Shown here: positions 52,365 to 60,305 of the stretch, in pieces
How the letters are laid out: each line of letters begins with the position of its first letter
How positions within the stretch are numbered: position 1 is the first letter of the stretch
NCBI GenBank assembly: GCA_040755295.1
Contig: JBFMBK010000015.1
Span: 1-60,305, forward strand
Reading direction: 5' to 3'
From: Bacillota bacterium
GTDB lineage: Bacteria > Bacillota > Desulfotomaculia > Desulfotomaculales > Ammonificaceae
Length of the DNA stretch: 60,305 bases
Notes under the pieces: generated by a model
Seen by the model: the letters and a program-made list of their open reading frames with translations, nothing else
Told to the model about the DNA's origin: nothing
The model's database searches: none
Made by a program: the position numbers and the translations under genes

Positions 52365-54869
52365 TTAATCCCCACCGCCTGCCGGAGAGATAATTGTGCC
52401 AATTCCCAGTTCCAGAGCTTTTCTGACAGCAGCAGCCCGTCCTCGGGCCCCCAGTTTCCGGTAGACGGCGGTGATATTTTTTTTCACGGTAACCTCGGCG
52501 ATAAACAGCGTGGCGGCAATCTCCCGGTTGGTTTTGCCTTCGATGACCAGCCGCAGGATCTCCTTTTCCCGCCCAGTCAGGGGGGACGCAGGTGTTTTCC
52601 CCCTGTCAAGTCTTTGCAGGTTGGCCTTGTAGCGAGCCGCCTCCGCAGCCAGCCTGCCCAGGTATTCATCGGCGGGGCTTTCCTTTTGCAAGACCTTGAG
52701 GAGATCGCTGATATACACGCCGTATTCGGCAAATGGCAGTATGAGAGCATCCGCACGGGCCAGGTTTAAGGCCGGCAATAGGGCGGCCTTTGCTTCCGGC
52801 AATCCGTAAAGCCTATACTTGGCGGCAGCATCGAGGATATGGGCGTGAATATGGCCGAGCAGGTTGTTAAAAATAGAGAAATGTTGATGCAGCTCCTCGC
52901 AGAGCACTTCCAGTTTAAGAAAGTTTTCTTCCAGCAGGAGGTACTTGGCGTATACCAGGTAATTAAAAGCCATACCCTGGTAAAAGATTTCACTGTGTTT
53001 CATGTCACCGGCTTTAAGCCATGGGGCAAAGCTTTGCACATCGCCAAGGACTCCTCCCATATAGCCCAAACACAACTCAAGAGTATTATCGAAAACAGGA
53101 TTATTGTACTCCGTTACCGTGCTGCTTAAATCATTTAAAACCGATCTTGCCGTTAAAAATCGGCCGCGCGCAGCCCACATCCTGGCCAGGGTAAACTGGG
53201 CGCTGATAATAATAGGGACCTGATCCATGGTTTGGGCCCTGAAAATGGCTTTCCGGGCATAGCGTCCGGCTCCGTCCAGGTCACCGGTTTCGAGGCAGTA
53301 TTCCGCCCTGGCCAGATACTCGAAACCTGTACCGCAGCCGTTTGACAACTCCTGGAAGTAATGGAAGACGCGATCTAAAAATTCTACAATTTTAAGCAAT
53401 TCACCCTTTTCCCGGTAGTAGAGGTAAAGGGTATGGGGGCTGCCGAAGGTAAACATCATCTCTTTGTTGGCGATGGAAGAGCTGCCGTCAAGGAGTTCGT
53501 GTGCCTTTAAATGCAGCGAATGCATTTGCTGCACGTCATTAAAGTAAAGGAAACTTCTGGCCAGCGTGATTTCGCCGGAGATACGCCTTTTTAGTGTTGG
53601 GGATGTAGCGTGATCGTCCCGGTAATACTCCTCGATTTGGTCCAGGAGTCGCGCGCCGCCCTCCATGTCCACATCGATAAGATAAAAGTTGGCATATTTG
53701 ATGTAGCCGATGGGATGACGGTATTTCGCCTCGGCGGGTATTTGTTCAAACAGCTCCACTATTTCCGCTGTGGCCGCATCGATCACCCGGGTTATACCGG
53801 GGTTTTCAAACTCAGTCAAAATAAGGTCATATTCACCGGCCTTTAAGAAAAATTTTAAGCCTCCAAGCAGGTTGCTGTTTTGAATCTCCCACTCGCCCGC
53901 ACGCCTGTACAGATCGGCAAGCTCAAGTTCATCGGACTGTGCAACAAGGAGTTCTTTTAAATACCCACCGAAAATGTTGTGCAGGATATACTTATCATTC
54001 TGACCATCATAGCGTATCAGGGAATTGTCTCTGCTCAACTTTTGCATCAACCCTGCGGCTTCCTTTTTACCCGTCATATATACTGCCTGCCGCGGTGTAA
54101 AGCTGTTGAGGACGGATAGGGACATCAGCAAGTGTGCTTCATCGGCAGTATACCGTGCCATGATTGCGGTTCCCATGAGCGTATTGATATCTGTCCCCTG
54201 GTCAAGAGCGCCGGTTTCAGCGTAGCGCTGCATGATTAGGTAGACAGCGGTAATCCAGCCCTCGGTAATCGCATACACCTGATTTGTCATGGCGGCAGAG
54301 ATGTCATAACCAAACAGCTTGAAATACTCTTTTATATCATTTGGCGACAGTTCGAATAAAGAACTTTTCAGCTGGAAGCAGTATCCCTTGAGTCTCAACT
54401 CTTCAATGTTGAATAGGGGTCTTGTCCTGGAGATGATGAGGATATGAAAGCCGGGTATTTTTTTCCTGATAATTCTCTCTATCAGCACATCCAGTTCCGG
54501 CGCCTGGGCAGAATGGTAGTCATCGATGACCAAAATGGTGTTGGTAAGATAGGTATAATCTTCAATAAGATCAAGGATCCTGTCCCGCTGCGGCGCGTCG
54601 GTGGGGAAGCCCAGGGTGTTAAGCCGGTGACCAAACTCCGGCTCAATTCTGGACAACTGCCTGGTAAGGGAGTGCCAGATAGAGTGGGCCGATGTTTCAT
54701 CACTTTCAACGGACAACCAGGCGTATCTTGCCTTCTGCTGATCAAGAAAATCCCTTACTGCGGTGGTTTTGCCGTAACCCATGGCCGCTACCACCAGTGT
54801 CAGTGGGTATTTAAAAATATTATTAAGATGAGTGGTAATTTGTACGCGCTTTAAAATGCGGTGTTCCAT
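52365..54869 (-). CDS. MalT-type ATP-dependent LuxR regulator
   Basis: 834 residues. The N-terminal STAND ATPase has the P-loop AAMGYGKTTAV (about 34-44) and Walker-B-like TILVIDDYHSAQ; a long helical TPR-like region follows; the C-terminal LuxR HTH is PLTGREKEILRLVIEGKTNREIAATL plus VTVKKNITAVYRKLGARG. It should oligomerise on ligand and ATP binding and activate transcription. No obvious target sits next to it; the divergent upstream DNA is repeat-rich. Confidence 0.93.
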   Translation of the reverse strand: MEHRILKRVQITTHLNNIFKYPLTLVVAAMGYGKTTAVRDFLDQQKARYAWLSVESDETSAHSIWHSLTRQLSRIEPEFGHRLNTLGFPTDAPQRDRILDLIEDYTYLTNTILVIDDYHSAQAPELDVLIERIIRKKIPGFHILIISRTRPLFNIEELRLKGYCFQLKSSLFELSPNDIKEYFKLFGYDISAAMTNQVYAITEGWITAVYLIMQRYAETGALDQGTDINTLMGTAIMARYTADEAHLLMSLSVLNSFTPRQAVYMTGKKEAAGLMQKLSRDNSLIRYDGQNDKYILHNIFGGYLKELLVAQSDELELADLYRRAGEWEIQNSNLLGGLKFFLKAGEYDLILTEFENPGITRVIDAATAEIVELFEQIPAEAKYRHPIGYIKYANFYLIDVDMEGGARLLDQIEEYYRDDHATSPTLKRRISGEITLARSFLYFNDVQQMHSLHLKAHELLDGSSSIANKEMMFTFGSPHTLYLYYREKGELLKIVEFLDRVFHYFQELSNGCGTGFEYLARAEYCLETGDLDGAGRYARKAIFRAQTMDQVPIIISAQFTLARMWAARGRFLTARSVLNDLSSTVTEYNNPVFDNTLELCLGYMGGVLGDVQSFAPWLKAGDMKHSEIFYQGMAFNYLVYAKYLLLEENFLKLEVLCEELHQHFSIFNNLLGHIHAHILDAAAKYRLYGLPEAKAALLPALNLARADALILPFAEYGVYISDLLKVLQKESPADEYLGRLAAEAARYKANLQRLDRGKTPASPLTGREKEILRLVIEGKTNREIAATLFIAEVTVKKNITAVYRKLGARGRAAAVRKALELGIGTIISPAGGGD

Positions 54870-54999
54870 CTTGCTTTCGTCCCCCGTTAATTGTCACTGA
54901 GGCTGAAACCAAGGGCTAAGTCTAGATTTTTAGCATATTTCGCCGATAATAGTGATTTCTCCTGCATTGTTGCCAACCTTGGGCGTATTGAAGAGATGC

Positions 55000-55580
55000 A
55001 GGCGGGCGACCTTATAAGTTAGGTGCCAGGCACCCCAGAAAGACATCAAGTAAAAGCCGCTCGACTGAAGCAGTAAGAATTTGAGAAAGCCTTCCGGCGT
55101 ATGTCCACCGGCGCACAGTATTCCATGCCGACGCGACATCAGCTCGCCTCGGAGCGAACCACGGCTGCGCTCTAAGGGCTTGCTATGGTCGCCCTCCGTT
55201 GCAGGTGGTACATTTGCAGATTATATCACTACAACTGTAGTGTTTACCGGCCCTCTCACGCAGCCTGTTCGCTTAGCCGAGCCTTCGCCGTGTCGGCGTC
55301 AGCGGCCTTCCATAGAGCGCGCGTTGCGGACAAAACGCCGGCGCCTCATCTGGTTCTGCAAAGGCTTTCTTTGGGGAAGTGTGATGTGTAAGATTGGAGG
55401 TGGTAAATGGAATAAAATAGGACTTGGCATTCGGCTAAGTCCGCAACGCCGGCAGGAAATATGTTAATAAGTTAGGTGCCTGGCACCAGATTTCCTCCTA
55501 CCACTTCTCACATTTCGTAGGCGCGCCTTGCGGACAAAACGCCGGCAGGAAATATTTTAATAAGTTAGGTGCCTGGCACC
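55000..55580 (+). repeat. Cluster of family B copies
   Basis: Three copies of the terminal palindrome occur: GGTGCCAGGCACC (55022-55034), GGTGCCTGGCACC (55475-55487) and again at 55568-55580. Between them lie the longer modules: CCGGCGTATGTCC and CATGCCGACGCGACATC (55096-55140), CTTAGCCGAGCCTTCGCCG and CCATAGAGCGCGCGTTG (55268-55330), and CTTGCGGACAAAACGCCGG (55528-55546). Direct tandem arrangement, all plus. No gene is supported in 54870-55985; 55585-55850 has nothing I can name. Confidence 0.75.
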
Positions 55581-55854
55581 CCCTGGTCCAATATTCTTTT
55601 GAACGTCCTCCAATTTTTGTTATAAGCGGGAAGGAAAGTGAGGAGTTAACACAGAAATCACCTCTGATCAGGCAGTTGAAAACAATTCAAAAGTTCAGGG
55701 TATAGCACTACGCTTTTTAAGTGAATCGGCGTTACTAGTTTGAGTTTCGCTGTTGTTTTCACTAGTCAAGGTGAATCTTTTATATGTTGCGCCTTCTATG
55801 TAAATCCTTTTCCATTGATACCAAGATACTTGCCTTCATTAAACTTATGCACAT

Positions 55855-55977
55855 TGCGCACGCCTGTTCGCTTAGCTGAGTCTTCGCCGTGTCGGCGTTA
55901 GCGGCCTTCCATAGAGCGCGCCTTGCGGATCAAACGCCGGCGGCTGAAATATGTTAATAAGTTAGGTGCCTGGCACC
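55855..55977 (+). repeat. Family B repeat flanking the decayed gene, left
   Basis: Blocks CGCCTGTTCGCTTAGC, CGCCGTGTCGGCGTTAGCGG, CCATAGAGCGCGCCTTG, AAACGCCGGCGG, AAATATGTTAATAAG and the palindrome at 55965-55977. The recognisable part of the pseudogene begins 9 bp beyond its end. Confidence 0.78.
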
Positions 55978-55985
55978 TGATTTCC

Positions 55986-56410
55986 ACATATGCATATGCG
56001 CTCGATATAATTTGGGGTGTATTTTATCTAGCGGGCATCGAGAGCTACCCCGGATCAGGTCCCGTAGCTCCGGCCCCATGGTCACACGGGCTCTTTATGT
56101 CGGTAATCTGGTCGGTAACCCTGACGTCGGTGGTCTGGCTCATCAGCCGCAGCCTCCGCACCAGCCTGATCCTCGGGCTTTTTGTCTTCAGCCACTGGGT
56201 AGTGGACTTCATTTCACGGCCGATGGGTGCCGCATTCCCCGGAGATCCCGGACTGCCGCTTTTCTTTGAGGGATCGCAAACGTGGGCCTCGGCTTATACA
56301 GTTCGCAAATCGGCGTCTATGCGGGTTAGTTTGGGACACTCATCCTGGGGATCGTCATCTACACTCTCACAGTCATTAAGCTCAGAAAGGCAGAAGGAAA
56401 AAGCTGCTCG
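55986..56410 (+). pseudogene. Decayed membrane-protein gene
   Basis: The first recognisable part, YALDIIWGVFYLAGIESYPGS onward, then PWSHGLFMSVIWSVT, FVFSHWVVDFISRPMG and GLPLFFEGS, belongs to a family of uncharacterised four-helix bacterial membrane proteins with a PWSH and HWVxDFxxHP pattern. No start codon precedes it; a family B repeat sits there. Near 56282 one base appears to be missing, after which the frame continues as VGLGLYSSQIGVYAG, then a TAG at 56327-56329, then FGTLILGIVIYTLTVIKLRK. So three lesions: lost 5' end, frameshift and stop. Confidence 0.7.
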
Positions 56411-56434
56411 CCCGGGCAGTAGTCTCACTAACAT

Positions 56435-56518
56435 CCCATTTCTCACATCTCATAGCCGTAGCCGCCTTGAGGATAAAACGCCGGCAGGAAATATGTTAAT
56501 AAGTAGGTGCCTGGCACC
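56435..56518 (+). repeat. Family B repeat flanking the decayed gene, right
   Basis: TCCCATTTCTCACATCTCATAG-like start (in part), GCCGCCTTGAGGATAAAACG, CCGGCAGGAAATATG, TTAATAAG and palindrome 56506-56518. It lies 18 bp from the stop codon of the next minus-strand gene. Confidence 0.75.
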
Positions 56519-56535
56519 GGATTTCCTCCATAAGT

Positions 56536-57558
56536 CTATATATTAATTTCATAAACGTATGTCTTGCCTGAACCACGAGAATATCGCTCCGGATTAAACC
56601 TCACTGGTGATGTAAACAACAATTGCACCTCCGGATGTCTTCTCCAAAACAAGTAAGCCGCTAAACCCTGCATCTTGCTACAATGAGGAGTAATTGCGAC
56701 GTCAAAATGTTCTTTCACAATACGAAATTCTTCTTCTAGCTTTGCAAGTATTTCGTCTGTGACTAAAGTGGAAATCTCAGTTTCACGAAGGTGCCAGCGG
56801 GAAAATAGTTTTGAATGAAGTTGCCTAGACAAATCTGTACGCCATTGTAAGTCTTCATGAGGGGATTTACCGTAAAAAACAATTAGGGCTCCTGGAGCAT
56901 AAAGCTCTACCAATCCCTCGATTCGGTTGGGTTCATAACCTGCAAAAACCATTAAACAAGTCTGGCGATCGGGACGGAAATTGCCGCCGAACTCAGGGGG
57001 GATATGCACCGATTTTAGAGCCGCACTTTGAAGATAGTCTGCAGCAGTATCGTAATCGTAAGTTATCCAGGCTTTCACTAAGCGTTTCTTGTCCCGCTTT
57101 AATGGGAAATACCACCGGGCTTCGGTATAAACCACTGATATACGAAAACCATGAGTAAGACAATAGTGAATTGCACCTATAGCCCACAAGTGAGTCATTC
57201 CGGAAATATCAATCAGAGCGGACCGATTGGATAACTTAGGGTATATATCACTAATTTTTGACTTAACGGCCGCGATTGATTGTATAGGTGTATTGGCATT
57301 TACAGGGACAATTTCGGGTGTTCCCCCAACCAATTCTGCTAACCTATCACCCAAACGTATATAGTTAGGTTGATTATCTTCGCGCTGACTTTCGTAATGC
57401 AATATCAACGCGCTTTCAAAAGAACAACGGGACTTACGAATACGCCGGGGAAACGCAAGAGATCGGTGTTCAAAGCCGCCTGCACATATAATTAGACCGG
57501 CTTCGGTATCGTTGTTGAAGTCAAATTCCTTGGGGGTTGAACTATTCATCATCCCCAT
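56536..57558 (-). CDS. Two-half alpha/beta protein, partner of the kinase-NTPase
   Basis: 340 residues, no named family recognised. It looks like two related Rossmann-like halves. Half 1 has AGGFEHRS (26-33), LIDISGMTH (115-123) and VVYTEARWYFP (142-152). Half 2 has FAGYEPNR (205-212), VAITPHCSK (287-295) and LLFTSPVRFNPE (313-324), in the same order and spacing. No membrane helix. The start overlaps the last 17 bases of the kinase-NTPase gene, so the two are translationally coupled. The DNA looks AT-richer than the core genes. Duplicated alpha/beta domains often bind nucleotides or act as sensors; here that is a guess. Confidence 0.75.
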   Translation of the reverse strand: MGMMNSSTPKEFDFNNDTEAGLIICAGGFEHRSLAFPRRIRKSRCSFESALILHYESQREDNQPNYIRLGDRLAELVGGTPEIVPVNANTPIQSIAAVKSKISDIYPKLSNRSALIDISGMTHLWAIGAIHYCLTHGFRISVVYTEARWYFPLKRDKKRLVKAWITYDYDTAADYLQSAALKSVHIPPEFGGNFRPDRQTCLMVFAGYEPNRIEGLVELYAPGALIVFYGKSPHEDLQWRTDLSRQLHSKLFSRWHLRETEISTLVTDEILAKLEEEFRIVKEHFDVAITPHCSKMQGLAAYLFWRRHPEVQLLFTSPVRFNPERYSRGSGKTYVYEINI

Positions 57559-60184
57559 TTGTAAATAAACTCCCTTGCCGAAATACTGTAGATTTATGTG
57601 TCAGATCCTGTAGCTTATTGCGATGTCGCTTAATAAAAAGATCTGGATGCAACAAGAATTCTTCAAATCGTTCTTGGCTAAGATATATATGGTTTCTTAC
57701 GCGGTATGTAGTCTTAAATGCAGGTGAAAATATTTTATTCATGTCGTACCGTTGGCATAATCCAAACTGAGCTCGAGAAAATGTTATACCCTCACCCAAC
57801 AATAAACCGTACCTAATAAGCTCATCTAAGGTATCTTGTGCTTCTTTTTTAAGGCTTCCAGTATCCAATCGCTCGATAGAAATTGTTTCGTACCAGCGGC
57901 CTTTCTCGCCTGTATCATAACGTTCAAGGTACTGTTTAGAGATTGCTCCTATTGCGCTAATAACGTTTTTGACTAATGGCCCGAGAAGTTTTTGTTCGAT
58001 TTCTCCAGGTAAGAAAGTTAAAGCCTTAAACTGCCTGATAGAAAATTCCCTCACAGCAGTATCTTGGTCTTGAAGGGAAACCGACATTGTATTTTTAGTA
58101 ACATTATTTGTTGTGAAAATATGTTCGACTAATTCAAGCAGAGTACGTACACTTCCATGGGACAAACTCCAAATAATATTCCAACCAGCAAAGTATGCGG
58201 GTTCAATGGGTGGCCGCCTATGAGAATCTTTTTTATTAGCAAGCCTCGCACCCGGTATACTTAGTGCCGACAGAAACTGCCGTGCATCTTGTGATTTTCC
58301 CAGGATCGTTTTAATATTGGACATATAACCGGCTTCTTCAAGACGCCTATCGATAACCCTCGCCATGTATTGTGACAAATTAATGGATCCTCTTCGCTGT
58401 GCTTTGACAGAAACTTCGCCTAAGTCCTGATACGATACTTCGTTACGAGTATCTATTGCACGCCCGTCAGCAGTATCAAGTGTATACATAAACTTGTCGC
58501 AGGTTATTTTGAAACAGTGGTTCGCTTGACTTGCACGGATGAAAGAGTTTAGAACCTTCTGCATCTCGTAGTGTATATGTCCATAACTGGCGTCATCCAC
58601 AAGGATATAAAACCGAGTTTGTCTCAGATCTGGGAATATATTTCTCAAAATTCCGAAGAAAGAGTCAAGGTCAGATTCATTAAGCAGCTGAATGTTGTGT
58701 GGCCGATGGGTTAGTTCATTCCATACAGCGATCGCAGAATTTTCTCTTGCGGTACAGACAGCAAGACACTGGAGAAAAACAGCCATCGAGTCTGAATCAT
58801 TAACTACAGCTATTGTTCCAAGTCTTTCACTAAGAAAATGTCTCAACTTTTCGATTTCGGTAGGCATTTTGAGAACTGGCTTCCCAGCAGAATAGTACGA
58901 TTCAAGACCTTCTCTTAATGTATAGAGAGTCTTAGTCCAGATCTTAAGTACAATTATATGTCTTAAAGAAGCTTGTGTTGAGGGGTCAAACTTAGCCTTA
59001 CCTATAGCCTCGGGGGTAAAAGCCTTGAATTCGCCCAACCTGCATCTAAAAAGAACACCAAACGCCTTTTTAAAATTGTAATTAATATGTCGTAATTTGG
59101 CAGCTAATAAACTGTCTGTTTCCCCTTTAACTAAAACAGAGGGCTGAAATGCCAACACCCTAAGATAGTGTGACTTGCCGCAACCGCGGGGGCCGGATAT
59201 CCATGTATTACCAAACCGCGAAATAGTCCAAAATCTCGATGGGACTGGTTCAAACAATTTATAAAGCAGTTCAGGGGAGTCTATCTGTTCTACCCTAATC
59301 CATTCAAATGGATCGCTAATTGGGATGTGAAAATGGCCTTTAGGAATTTGTGTTTTTTCGCGATAAAAATCCTGGAGTAGCTCTCCAAACGTCTTGTAAC
59401 TTCCTTCGCGAAGACCCTCCAATACTCTAAACGCTCTTTCACCTAAAAGTAAACGAATAGAATAACCAGGATAGCGCTCAGTTGCAATAATTGCTGCCCG
59501 TAAGAGATGATCGCGGAAGTTGTCAATATCAGAGGAAACTTGTAGTTCAGGAGAACAACTGGATGGAACACCTACGAAGTCAATAACCCAAAAATCGCTG
59601 GCTACGCCCTTTTGCAGTCCTGGCACTACCAGTATATTTCCTTCGTGCAAGTCACCGTGCTTCAGGCCAGCCTTTTCAATTGCAGCAAGTGTGTTGCCAA
59701 CTCTCATAATAAAACGTTCAAATATTTCCGGGCCAAAATTTTCTTGATCCTGTAAGAACTCAGCAAAGGTTTTTGCGCCCGAATTGATATACTTCAACAC
59801 AACGCAAGGTACAATACTAGAACTTCCATCGGGGAACTGAAGATCGACCTGGCCAGCTTCGATAATCTCGGGAAGGGCAACTTCTTCATCTTTAATGTGC
59901 TTATGCTTTTGCAAAGCGGTATATATTTGTTTGAAGGTTACCATCCTAGGCAGAAAGATCTTTAATGTACGATGAAAACCATTGCTCAGTTGTTCAGCGA
60001 GGAAAGAATAAGATGTTGCTCCCCTTCCAATCAGTTTTTTGACCATATAGCTATTAGGTAAGGCATCAGGTACTTCCATTGGATCTGCCGAAACTTTTGA
60101 ACCCACCAAAAATTCAAGAGATAGGGAACCGTAGTTTATTCTGTTCTTAGCAATCTCAGCAAGGGTATAAATACCTTTTGTCAT
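57542..60184 (-). CDS. Protein kinase fused to a P-loop NTPase (STAND/AAA-like)
   Basis: 880 residues if read from the ATG 60184; the true start is uncertain because the first codons lie in an IS-like end. Residues 53-62 are the kinase glycine loop (LIGRGATSYS), Lys75 the ATP lysine (RTLKIFLP), 176-183 HGDLHEGN the catalytic loop, and 202-205 DFVG the metal Asp, so the kinase should be active. A second domain has Walker A GPRGCGKS (331-338) and Walker B FYILVDD (525-531), followed by a long helical region. No membrane helix, no known sensor. Kinase plus STAND-type NTPase in an accessory region recalls anti-phage or signalling modules; the role is inferred. Confidence 0.78.
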   Translation of the reverse strand: MTKGIYTLAEIAKNRINYGSLSLEFLVGSKVSADPMEVPDALPNSYMVKKLIGRGATSYSFLAEQLSNGFHRTLKIFLPRMVTFKQIYTALQKHKHIKDEEVALPEIIEAGQVDLQFPDGSSSIVPCVVLKYINSGAKTFAEFLQDQENFGPEIFERFIMRVGNTLAAIEKAGLKHGDLHEGNILVVPGLQKGVASDFWVIDFVGVPSSCSPELQVSSDIDNFRDHLLRAAIIATERYPGYSIRLLLGERAFRVLEGLREGSYKTFGELLQDFYREKTQIPKGHFHIPISDPFEWIRVEQIDSPELLYKLFEPVPSRFWTISRFGNTWISGPRGCGKSHYLRVLAFQPSVLVKGETDSLLAAKLRHINYNFKKAFGVLFRCRLGEFKAFTPEAIGKAKFDPSTQASLRHIIVLKIWTKTLYTLREGLESYYSAGKPVLKMPTEIEKLRHFLSERLGTIAVVNDSDSMAVFLQCLAVCTARENSAIAVWNELTHRPHNIQLLNESDLDSFFGILRNIFPDLRQTRFYILVDDASYGHIHYEMQKVLNSFIRASQANHCFKITCDKFMYTLDTADGRAIDTRNEVSYQDLGEVSVKAQRRGSINLSQYMARVIDRRLEEAGYMSNIKTILGKSQDARQFLSALSIPGARLANKKDSHRRPPIEPAYFAGWNIIWSLSHGSVRTLLELVEHIFTTNNVTKNTMSVSLQDQDTAVREFSIRQFKALTFLPGEIEQKLLGPLVKNVISAIGAISKQYLERYDTGEKGRWYETISIERLDTGSLKKEAQDTLDELIRYGLLLGEGITFSRAQFGLCQRYDMNKIFSPAFKTTYRVRNHIYLSQERFEEFLLHPDLFIKRHRNKLQDLTHKSTVFRQGSLFTNGDDE

Positions 60185-60305
60185 CGGCGGTGATAAACTG
60201 ACCCCATACGGCGGTTGAAAATTGACCCCCTCCAAAAAAAGGAGGGAAACGAATTGGGTCAACCTGAACCTCTTTCTCATGAGCTTAGTCATGGGAGAGA
60301 AGAAA
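60179..60305 (+). mobile_element. Left end of an IS21-like element
   Basis: Starts TGTCATCGG, then two 21-bp near-identical direct repeats, 60185-60205 and 60209-60229, of the CGGCGGT...TGACCCC type. Terminal TG and multiple such repeats are typical of IS21 ends. An AAAGGAGG motif and a rightward reading frame follow. The element runs off the window. It abuts the kinase-NTPase gene and contributes its first ATG. Confidence 0.6.
60254..60305 (+). CDS. Partial open frame in the IS-like end
   Basis: TTG at 60254 with AAGGAGGG 8 bases upstream, encoding MGQPEPLSHELSHGRE to the window edge; an ATG at 60279 in another frame is also possible. If the element is IS21-like this could be the start of its transposase gene, but 17 codons are too few to tell. 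Confidence 0.3.
   Translation, partial: MGQPEPLSHELSHGREE

Noticed and set aside
5900-56518. CRISPR array
   Set aside because: The repeats are imperfect, unevenly spaced over many kilobases and have no uniform spacers; no cas gene is present.

Overview
The window looks like chromosome of an anaerobic, endospore-forming Firmicute of the Peptococcaceae / Desulfotomaculum–Pelotomaculum–Moorella type. The grounds are a Spo0B-like phosphotransferase beside obg, a BofA-like protein beside recR, an AbrB-like regulator beside rsmI, a four-subunit ferredoxin-dependent 2-oxoacid oxidoreductase, a 2-hydroxyacyl-CoA-dehydratase-like iron-sulfur protein with its activase, and a selenocysteine-containing SelD. 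Nearly all housekeeping genes lie on the minus strand. This assignment is inferred from gene content and order; no database search was possible.

Layout. 1-7.6 kb: stress and membrane block with two universal stress proteins, a sigma-54 response regulator with its sensor kinase, a TauE/SafE exporter and several tiny membrane proteins, two of them tandem paralogues. 8-23.8 kb: housekeeping (leuS, tRNA-Ala, rsfS, RRM protein, nadD, HIT protein, proB, obg-spo0B, apgM, rpmA, rplU, ogt, Lon-like protease, selD). 24-35 kb: two-CW chemoreceptor, then abrB, rsmI, ricT, holB, tmk and a decarboxylase in the order known from Bacillus, then korABCD with an upstream P-loop NTPase. 35-38.4 kb: dnaX-ybaB-recR-bofA preceded by the SRP RNA and tRNA-Ser. 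38.7-48.9 kb: HD hydrolase, M48 protease, double-cubane-type reductase pair, a TetR-controlled hydrolase/glycosyltransferase segment, cupin, SPFH protein and small proteins. 49-60.3 kb: accessory DNA rich in repeats, with a DUF3231 protein, a collagen-like/YadA-head-like surface protein, a MalT-type LuxR regulator, a decayed membrane-protein gene and, at the right edge, a two-gene module next to an IS21-like end.

Two dispersed repeat families run through the gaps. Family A (50-350 bp, at least a dozen copies, both orientations) has modular ends and a central hairpin whose sequence varies while its pairing is kept; several copies stop exactly at the Shine-Dalgarno sequence of the next gene. 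Family B is confined to 47-56.5 kb and ends in the palindrome GGTGCCTGGCACC. A third, looser class is short-period degenerate arrays.

The best candidate for an undescribed system is the right-hand module: a protein kinase fused to a P-loop NTPase (57542-60184), overlapping by 17 bases a 340-residue protein made of two similar alpha/beta halves (56536-57558). Its DNA looks more AT-rich than the housekeeping region, it is bounded by repeats and an IS end, and its architecture resembles signalling or defence modules. That role is an inference.
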